A program made the translations under genes and the position numbers. A DNA stretch of 20,768 bases, taken from positions 1 to 20,768 of IMG/VR virus record IMGVR_UViG_3300010300_000154; one strand, written 5' to 3'. The notes under the pieces are model-generated. The model had not been told where the DNA came from, did not search any database, and was given only the letters and a program-made list of their open reading frames with translations. This document shows positions 16,431 through 20,481 of this stretch, piece after piece. Origin of the DNA: a virus. The stretch's first letter is position 1; each line of letters opens with the position of its first letter.

Positions 16431-16661
16431 TTATAGTGAGTTCGTGGGTTCATCGTTAAGGACAGCAATCGCTTGGCGTAGCTGCTCAATCCTTTCGATA
16501 AACCTTTCCTTCTCCATCCTAAGACTTCTAATCTCTGTATGGGCAAAACTAAGCTCGTGTCTTAGGTTGGTCACCTCGGTCTCCAAGATGATGTTGTCTC
16601 GCTTGAGTCCGGTAACTTCTCGCTCAAGTCTATCGTGGTAATCAGTATTTCTATTTGTCAT
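16431..16661 (-). CDS. Small coiled-coil protein
   Basis: This gene encodes 76 residues. Residues 8-70 form one long charged helix with leucines at heptad spacing (REVTGLKRDNIILETEVTNL, then RHELSFAHTEIRSLRMEK), so a parallel coiled coil is likely. It ends PTNSL. The start overlaps the upstream gene's stop by 4 bases (ATGA). It could be an oligomerising partner of the small nuclease-like protein upstream; this is inference from coupling only. Confidence 0.65.
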   Translation of the reverse strand: MTNRNTDYHDRLEREVTGLKRDNIILETEVTNLRHELSFAHTEIRSLRMEKERFIERIEQLRQAIAVLNDEPTNSL

Positions 16662-17008
16662 GGCTTGATTATTTTGGTTAGTGGGAGCAGGATTCCCTTT
16701 GATGTATTTTCATCTCCGCCCAGTTTATCGGAACTAGTCCCAAGCAATGGACGGATAATGTCTTTTAATTTTTCTGTCTCAATCAGAATAAATAAATGCC
16801 CAATGTCGAAGCAGTAAAAGTCAGCCTTGGTTCTTGATATACCGGAAGGCTTACCCCTTGATTCGTATTCAATAAATAGATTACCGGTATCTTTGGCTTT
16901 GATGTCGGACTTCACCTCGATTGTTTTGTTATCGAGGATTTCACCGAGGGCTTTTTCTGATAGCATCCCTACAGCCAGGTCGTATTCAAAGTCAGATTTG
17001 TAGTCCAT
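16658..17008 (-). CDS. Small PD-(D/E)XK nuclease-like protein
   Basis: This gene encodes 116 residues. An N-terminal helix (DFEYDLAVGMLSEKALGEIL) is followed by TIEVKSDIKAKDTGN (29-43), where E31-x-K33 fits the core (D/E)XK. Residues 43-57 (NLFIEYESRGKPSGI) are a strand-loop frequent in small phage PD-(D/E)XK proteins. The length suits a resolvase or Vsr-like endonuclease domain. Its ATG comes 6 bases after the CCA end of the tRNA-like RNA and no Shine-Dalgarno is present, so 3' processing of that RNA would leave a near-leaderless message. The nuclease call is by pattern, not by a complete verified active site. Confidence 0.6.
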   Translation of the reverse strand: MDYKSDFEYDLAVGMLSEKALGEILDNKTIEVKSDIKAKDTGNLFIEYESRGKPSGISRTKADFYCFDIGHLFILIETEKLKDIIRPLLGTSSDKLGGDENTSKGILLPLTKIIKP

Positions 17009-17288
17009 GTTGATTGGTGGAGGTGGGAGGAATCGAACCTCCGTCCTCTGGCGACTGCATTACTTCGCAATCCTTAACCAGAGTCGATGACCTTGCACCC
17101 CCTGTTATATCCGTGACGGAAAGGATTCGACCTGTCCCGCCATTCTTGAATTGAACCCTGTCGTCCTTGCCAGCGTTTACACGTAGCAGGAGACGGACAG
17201 CTTTCTTCTCATCGCCAGCCCACTTGTAAGCGCGGAACTTCATGTCCCCCATCTCATCGTGGGTGTATTCGATTTGGTATTCCCTCAT
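16992..17288 (-). CDS. Small hypothetical protein whose 3' part runs through a tRNA-like RNA
   Basis: This gene encodes 98 residues. Its ATG overlaps the methyltransferase stop (ATGA), so it is translationally coupled. Residues 1-62 look like a normal small protein (MREYQIEYTHDEMGDMKFRA, then KKAVRLLLRVNAGKDD and GRILSVTDIT). Residues 63-92 are the translation of the tRNA-like RNA at 17015-17102; SPEDGGSIPPTST is the typical peptide read from a T-arm and CCA end. The frame then runs to 16992 and overlaps the next gene by 17 bases. The natural stop may have been lost when the RNA was acquired, or the protein may be made with this odd tail. Function unknown. Confidence 0.55.
   Translation of the reverse strand: MREYQIEYTHDEMGDMKFRAYKWAGDEKKAVRLLLRVNAGKDDRVQFKNGGTGRILSVTDITGGARSSTLVKDCEVMQSPEDGGSIPPTSTNQHGLQI
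17015..17102 (-). ncRNA. tmRNA-like / tRNA-like RNA with alanine identity pair
   Basis: This is an 88-base RNA. Acceptor strands GGGGGTG (17102-17096) and CACCTCC pair over 7 bp, with a G-U at the 3-70 position and A as discriminator, followed by an encoded CCA. G3-U70 is the identity element for alanyl-tRNA synthetase, used by tRNA-Ala and by tmRNA. The T-arm is GGAGG-TTCGATT-CCTCC, preceded by GGAC as in tmRNA. The 5' side reads GGTCATCGAC, close to the GG-x-TTCGAC of tmRNA. Between them CTCTGG pairs with CCAGAG, enclosing GATTGC/GCAGTC, a long P2-like hairpin. No normal anticodon arm fits and there is no mRNA-like domain. It is either a tmRNA reduced to its tRNA-like domain or a tmRNA-derived attachment site. 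Confidence 0.65.
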
Positions 17289-18592
17289 ACTACTCTTTGG
17301 ATAAGGGTAACGAAGGCTTTGGCTGCGGTTGCTGGGACGACTCCGTTTCCCAAGAGCCTAAGTCTGTCCACCCGACTGGAAGACCCATTAGTTGCTCGAC
17401 CCAGTCCGGGTTGAGTTTCCCTGTCGCCTTGCCGCAATGTCCGGCTATGTCCTCCTCTAGGTTCGCCTTCTTCCGATTCGCAAGTTGCTCCCTGTTCTCG
17501 TCCGTGATTGTTGGGTGAACCTTGTTGGCTCTTGGTGTCGGCCACGACTCTTGGTTCTTCCCATTCGTATTGGGGTTCGCTTGGTCTTGCAGGCCAACGT
17601 GTGCAACACGCTGTCCGAGGGTCTGCTTGGATGGGTTCGCTCGACTCGGCGGGACGGTTGCATTGCTGTCCTTCCAGTCTCGTGTCGTTGCTGTCGGCCA
17701 GTTCATCACTTCCTCCCTGAGATTCTTGCACCCGCCCTTCTTCTTGGCTTTTGCTAGTTTCTCTGGACTCCTCGCTGGTAGTACATCCATCGTGTTGGGG
17801 GTTGCCCAGTTCTTCTTCGCTTCCTCCGCTAGAATCTTGCCTCCCTTTTCGTTCGGTCTTGAGCCTGGATTGGCTGCCCTCGGTGTCGGCCAGTTCTCCG
17901 CATTGGCTTCCCTCTGTGCATCCTTGTACGCTTGACACATCAATGGGTCCACTTGCTCCCTTAGATTGCCGGGTCGTTGGCGATTCTTCCTTGCTCCGTT
18001 GGTCGCTTGCTTCTTCATCGCCTCGTAACTCCGTGACGGTAGACAATCCATAGTGTTGGGCGTACCCCAAGATAAAGACTCGCTTTCTTTGGTGAGGTGC
18101 GCCGACTTCACTCGCTGAGAATATTCCTGCCGTTGCTCGGTAACCCAAGCCTTCCAACTCTCCGAGGACATACTTGAGAACTGATTCTCCGTCTGCGGTT
18201 TTGGCGGAGATGATTCCTTCAACATTTTCGAGGAAAACAATTCGAGGTTTACAGTCTCGGATTCCGTTTGCGATGAAAGGGAAGAGGTGTCGTGGGTCTT
18301 CTGTTGCCTTACGTTTTCCAGCAGCCGAGAAAGGCTGGCACGGGAATCCCCCAGAGAGGATATCCACTTTGTGACGAAACCTTGTGTAAGGGAAGGTCTT
18401 AACGTCCGTGAACACAGGTGCTGCATCCAAGTATTCCGCTTCCATCTTTGCAACCAAGTTCGCGCAAGGGAATCCTTCCCTCTCCACGTAAGCGATTTCT
18501 CTGAGATTTGGGAGAACTCTTCTGAGTCCAAGCCCAATGCCTTCGTATCCTGAACAAAGGCTGAGGTGTGTAATTGTTTCGGTAGTATCCAC
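17285..18592 (-). CDS. dcm: Cytosine-5 DNA methyltransferase
   Basis: This gene encodes 435 residues from a GTG. The product transfers a methyl group from S-adenosylmethionine to cytosine C5 in DNA. Motif I is SLCSGYEGIG (11-20), motif IV GGFPCQPFS with catalytic C85, motif VI LENVEG (121-126), motif VIII HQRKRVFILG (167-176), motif IX RVDRLRLLGNG (407-417) and motif X VVPATAAKAF (418-427). In-frame TAA codons upstream leave GTG 18592 as the only start that keeps motif I. Residues about 190-400, where the target-recognition domain should be, are Ser/Glu/Gln/Gly-rich with very few hydrophobics and contain repeated A-D-T/S or G-N-P phrases. A second ORF covers the same DNA in another frame. There is no partner restriction enzyme next to it, so protection from host restriction is likely. 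Confidence 0.88.
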   Translation of the reverse strand: MDTTETITHLSLCSGYEGIGLGLRRVLPNLREIAYVEREGFPCANLVAKMEAEYLDAAPVFTDVKTFPYTRFRHKVDILSGGFPCQPFSAAGKRKATEDPRHLFPFIANGIRDCKPRIVFLENVEGIISAKTADGESVLKYVLGELEGLGYRATAGIFSASEVGAPHQRKRVFILGYAQHYGLSTVTELRGDEEASDQRSKEESPTTRQSKGASGPIDVSSVQGCTEGSQCGELADTEGSQSRLKTERKGRQDSSGGSEEELGNPQHDGCTTSEESRETSKSQEEGRVQESQGGSDELADSNDTRLEGQQCNRPAESSEPIQADPRTACCTRWPARPSEPQYEWEEPRVVADTKSQQGSPNNHGREQGATCESEEGEPRGGHSRTLRQGDRETQPGLGRATNGSSSRVDRLRLLGNGVVPATAAKAFVTLIQRVV

Positions 18593-18594
18593 AT
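17290..18594 (-). CDS. Overlapping second-frame ORF inside the methyltransferase gene (WxTP-repeat protein)
   Basis: This ORF encodes 434 residues on the same strand as the methyltransferase in a shifted frame. It starts at ATG 18594, two bases before the methyltransferase GTG (shared ATGTG), 4 bases after AAAGGA. The N-terminal third is Ser/Leu/Trp/Arg-rich (MWILPKQLHTSAFVQDTKAL). From residue 176 on, five W-x-T units occur at 176, 235, 263, 299 and 351 (WGTPNTMD, WPTPRAAN, WATPNTMD, WPTATTRD, WPTPRANK), followed by LNPDWVEQLMGLPVGWTDL (394-412). From memory, W-P-T-P-x-x-x-D and L-N-P-x-W-V-E-x-L-M-G phrases are common in proteins annotated near or as phage methyltransferases. It could be a second real protein, a frameshift-joined recognition domain, or an unexpressed shadow. 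Confidence 0.5.
   Translation of the reverse strand: MWILPKQLHTSAFVQDTKALGLDSEEFSQISEKSLTWRGKDSLARTWLQRWKRNTWMQHLCSRTLRPSLTQGFVTKWISSLGDSRASLSRLLENVRQQKTHDTSSLSSQTESETVNLELFSSKMLKESSPPKPQTENQFSSMSSESWKAWVTEQRQEYSQRVKSAHLTKESESLSWGTPNTMDCLPSRSYEAMKKQATNGARKNRQRPGNLREQVDPLMCQAYKDAQREANAENWPTPRAANPGSRPNEKGGKILAEEAKKNWATPNTMDVLPARSPEKLAKAKKKGGCKNLREEVMNWPTATTRDWKDSNATVPPSRANPSKQTLGQRVAHVGLQDQANPNTNGKNQESWPTPRANKVHPTITDENREQLANRKKANLEEDIAGHCGKATGKLNPDWVEQLMGLPVGWTDLGSWETESSQQPQPKPSLPLSKE
17777..17808 (-). repeat. Internal repeat copy in methyltransferase gene
   Basis: This 32-base unit matches 18038-18069 at 25 of 32 positions. It encodes LGNPQHDG in the methyltransferase frame and WATPNTMDVLPA in the second frame. 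Confidence 0.65.
18038..18069 (-). repeat. Internal repeat copy in methyltransferase gene
   Basis: This is the partner of 17777-17808. It encodes LGYAQHYG in the methyltransferase frame and WGTPNTMDCLPS in the second frame. Three further diverged units with the same core lie near 17885, 17690 and 17535. Confidence 0.65.
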
Positions 18595-18598
18595 TGTA

Positions 18599-18604
18599 TC
18601 CTTT
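18599..18604 (-). promoter_or_regulatory. Shared Shine-Dalgarno AAAGGA before ATGTG
   Basis: On the minus strand AAAGGA ends 4 bases before ATG 18594 (second-frame ORF) and 6 bases before GTG 18592 (methyltransferase). One site therefore serves two overlapping start codons. It is one of the few clear ribosome-binding sites among the leftward genes. Confidence 0.65.
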
Positions 18605-18605
18605 C

Positions 18606-19382
18606 TTATTTTATTACTGGGTTCATTCTCTTTTGCCAAAAAATCTTGGCACAAATTTTTGCGTTATCTATTCCCCACTTCATCTCGGCCGGTGTCCACT
18701 CTCGGTGGTGGTGTTGCTTAGTATCACAGTCAATGATTATACTTCGGCAACCGGGCAGGTAGTCCAGCTTGTGTTCCTTCATGAGCATGAATGATTCAAT
18801 CGCCAGTTGCTCGCAGTCCTTCGGGTAGGTCTTAGCCTTGCCCTTGGTATTCGTGCGGCACTTGTAGTCAGCTAGGAATAACTTGCCCTCGGCATCGTGT
18901 CCAATGAAGTCAACGCTTCCGGCTATCTTGATGCGGTTACAGGCGACCAGTCGCTCACAGGCTATGGGGCTGACATCGTTCTCCTCAATCCATGTAACGA
19001 ACGGCATCGCCCACATATCCCAGGGTGTCTCCTCTGGTGCGGCTTCGCCAAGCCATAGATGGTTGACCCATTGCTCAATACAATGGTGGACAGTCGTGCC
19101 GAACTCGGACGATGAAATGACATTGCCGGATATTGGATGCTCCCTTGTTCCGTACGTTAGCTGCTCAACGTCTTGCCATGCGAGGTAAGGCTTCTCTCTG
19201 GCAATCTCGGTTATCATCCTGGGCTTCCAGATTGAATCAATGAATGAATCCTTAACGATACCCAAGACAGTCGTAACAGATGGGTAAACCTTGGGTCCAG
19301 CTTTCTTAGCTTGGATAGGTGTTGATACATCAGCGTTGAAGATGGGTTCAGAAATATTTGTGCAGTCGTAGAAATGAGCCAT
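18606..19382 (-). CDS. PD-(D/E)XK exonuclease, RecB/Cas4-like
   Basis: This gene encodes 258 residues from ATG 19382. An N-terminal helical region with PSVTTVLGIV (34-43) and FGTTVHHCIEQWV (94-106) matches the G-x-x-x-H motif of RecB/Cas4-type nucleases. The core is IAGSVDFIG (153-161) with D158, and FLADYKCRT (169-177) with D172-x-K174, followed by a helix with Q192 (CEQLAIES). The product is expected to degrade one DNA strand to give ends for the ERF annealing protein. A TTG at 19430 in frame would read through a terminator hairpin and is rejected. The ATG directly follows that hairpin's U-tract and has no Shine-Dalgarno. The stop is 11 bases before the ATGTG of the methyltransferase pair. 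Confidence 0.8.
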   Translation of the reverse strand: MAHFYDCTNISEPIFNADVSTPIQAKKAGPKVYPSVTTVLGIVKDSFIDSIWKPRMITEIAREKPYLAWQDVEQLTYGTREHPISGNVISSSEFGTTVHHCIEQWVNHLWLGEAAPEETPWDMWAMPFVTWIEENDVSPIACERLVACNRIKIAGSVDFIGHDAEGKLFLADYKCRTNTKGKAKTYPKDCEQLAIESFMLMKEHKLDYLPGCRSIIIDCDTKQHHHREWTPAEMKWGIDNAKICAKIFWQKRMNPVIK

Positions 19383-19416
19383 AAAAAAAGGGGTTACCCT
19401 GATTAAGGATAACCCC
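19383..19416 (-). terminator. Rho-independent terminator abutting the nuclease start codon
   Basis: On the minus strand an 11-bp stem (arms 19416-19406 and 19400-19390, one G-U, 5-base loop) is followed by seven U. The U-run ends at the base before ATG 19382. It should end transcripts coming from the genes at 19482-20768 and insulate the nuclease operon. Confidence 0.85.
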
Positions 19417-19430
19417 TGTTGGGATGTCAA
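19402..19430 (-). promoter_or_regulatory. Candidate sigma-70-type promoter inside the terminator region
   Basis: On the minus strand TTGACA (19430-19425), an exact -35 consensus, is followed after 17 bases by CTTAAT (19407-19402), 4 of 6 to the -10 consensus. The start site would fall near 19395, in the 3' arm of the terminator stem, giving a leader of about 13 bases for the nuclease gene. Confidence 0.45.
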
Positions 19431-19436
19431 ATCCCA
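19420..19436 (-). other. Second hairpin upstream of the terminator
   Basis: TGGGAT at 19420-19425 and ATCCCA at 19431-19436 pair over 6 bp with a 5-base loop that holds most of the TTGACA. It stands 3 bases from the terminator stem. It could be an operator or an RNA element controlling read-through. Confidence 0.5.
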
Positions 19437-19481
19437 TCACACAGAACAATCATAAGTCTTTGTGTAGCATCATTTTGCGGA

Positions 19482-19850
19482 TTACAATTCCGAATTATGG
19501 ATAAGCTCGGTAACCGCTTCACGGAACGCAGAACGCAGGTCGGTGACCTCGGAGTCATACTCCTTGGTGATTAAATCATTCATAGTGTTCTTATCCCACA
19601 CCTTGAACCAGTTATCCAGCGTAGTCCATCCAAGTCCCCTGTCCAGCAGGTAGTCCAGAATCTCGGTATCGGTTGCTGGCGGCAACTGAACCTGTTCCGG
19701 GATGATGTAGACATCGCCCTCTTGAAGTTCGTGGAAGTAAGCGTCCTTGAAAACAAGCCGTGAGCCAGATTTGACTTGGACTTGGATAAGCTCTCCATCG
19801 GAGAGTTGTTGCCCTTGCGGGTACGTGTACGTTTGTATTGTTTGTTCCAT
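19482..19850 (-). CDS. Hypothetical protein
   Basis: This gene encodes 122 residues. Residues 1-57 are beta-prone with few positive charges (ELIQVQVKSGSRLVFKDAYF, then GDVYIIPEQVQ). Residues 60-120 are helical and acidic (TEILDYLLDRGLGW, FREAVTELIHNSEL). No family was recognised. The ATG is 1 base past the stop of the small membrane protein gene, so the two are probably coupled. The transcript is expected to end at the terminator at 19383-19416. The leader is A-rich without a Shine-Dalgarno. Confidence 0.65.
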   Translation of the reverse strand: MEQTIQTYTYPQGQQLSDGELIQVQVKSGSRLVFKDAYFHELQEGDVYIIPEQVQLPPATDTEILDYLLDRGLGWTTLDNWFKVWDKNTMNDLITKEYDSEVTDLRSAFREAVTELIHNSEL

Positions 19851-19851
19851 T

Positions 19852-19995
19852 TTATTTGCAGGTTACATCCAGGTTGAGGATGTAAATAATGATTAAGAGA
19901 AGGCTCGCCCCAAAAAGGCAAACCAAAAGAGCGAGAGCGGAGTCTAAGACTCGCTTCCCTCCGTGTACTATTTTTTCTAGGTCTTGGTTTTTCAT
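19852..19995 (-). CDS. Small single-span membrane protein
   Basis: This 47-residue ORF runs from ATG 19995 to TAA at 19852. A charged N-terminus (MKNQDLEKIVHGGKRVLDS) is followed by about 21 hydrophobic residues (ALALLVCLFGASLLLIIIYI, 20-39) and a short tail LNLDVTCK. The helix is uninterrupted and flanked by Lys/Arg on the N side, fitting an N-in topology. It fits exactly between its neighbours and its stop precedes the next ATG by 1 base, which supports a real gene. Early position speaks against a classical holin; inhibition of host functions or superinfection exclusion are possible. Confidence 0.6.
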   Translation of the reverse strand: MKNQDLEKIVHGGKRVLDSALALLVCLFGASLLLIIIYILNLDVTCK

Positions 19996-20064
19996 GGTTG
20001 ATGAGTTTGACAATGCCCAATGTTGTAATTATTACTTAAGGAACACAAGGCTTAAGTTTACCAA

Positions 20065-20091
20065 CCGCCTTGGCTTGCAGGCCAAAGGCGG
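20065..20091 (-). terminator. GC-rich stem-loop, possible leftward terminator or processing site
   Basis: Arms 20065-20074 and 20081-20091 form a 10-bp stem with one bulged base and a 6-base loop. It lies between the stop at 20128 and the membrane protein start at 19995. On the minus strand it is followed by TTGGTAAACTT, a poor U-tract, so termination is uncertain. The surrounding 19996-20127 holds no gene I can support. Confidence 0.45.
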
Positions 20092-20126
20092 CGGTACGTG
20101 ATGAATAATGAAACTAAAGTAATCCG

Positions 20127-20140
20127 GTTACTTAAGTAAC
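20127..20140. other. Perfect 14-base palindrome at a gene end
   Basis: GTTACTTAAGTAAC is perfectly self-complementary and covers the stop codon at 20128. Two further CTTAAG hexamers lie at 20035-20040 and 20051-20056. It may be a protein-binding site. Confidence 0.35.
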
Positions 20141-20481
20141 TTGCTTGGTTCGTATTGAAATGGAGGGAACTCCTCCATGATGCCCTCGATTTCGACTGAG
20201 TCCATGAGTGGACAGAGTCCCTCGTTGTTGAGGCACAGGGTGAGACCACCGCTGCCGTCCAGAATGTAGTCAATCATCTTCTTGTAGTAATGCTCGCTGT
20301 CTTCCGGGTTCTTGTAGGACTCAATGACCTCAATCAGAATCTTTAGGACCGGCTGGAACTCCTTTTGGATTTCCGGCAAGCCCCCGGTTCTACCCACGAA
20401 GGCGTGTAATACTTCGTAGATTGACTGGAGCTTACGTAGCTCGTAGGACGATTTACCTCTGGGCTTTGGGTAGTACCTCAT
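20128..20481 (-). CDS. Hypothetical protein
   Basis: This gene encodes 117 residues. It has a basic N-terminus (MRYYPKPRGKSSYELRKLQS), a helical middle (LKILIEVIESYKNPEDSEHY, 47-66) and a C-terminal part with two cysteines (GLTLCLNNEGLCPLMDS). No family was recognised. The ATG overlaps the stop of the upstream DUF3846-like gene by 4 bases (ATGA), so they are translated together. Its 3' end carries a perfect palindrome. Confidence 0.6.
   Translation of the reverse strand: MRYYPKPRGKSSYELRKLQSIYEVLHAFVGRTGGLPEIQKEFQPVLKILIEVIESYKNPEDSEHYYKKMIDYILDGSGGLTLCLNNEGLCPLMDSVEIEGIMEEFPPFQYEPSKLLK

Noticed and set aside
17015-17102. An ordinary tRNA with anticodon
   Set aside because: Acceptor and T-arm fit, but I could not build a 5-bp anticodon stem with a 7-base loop starting Y-U. 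The central region folds as one long hairpin instead.
17297-18553. Several plus-strand open frames (up to 137 codons) opposite the methyltransferase
   Set aside because: They are antisense to two overlapping long frames, whose composition suppresses stops. They show no motifs or leaders, and all neighbours run leftward.
19383-19430. Upstream TTG start for the RecB-like nuclease at 19430
   Set aside because: The added residues would be the translation of a terminator hairpin and its U-tract. The ATG at 19382 gives the normal N-terminus.
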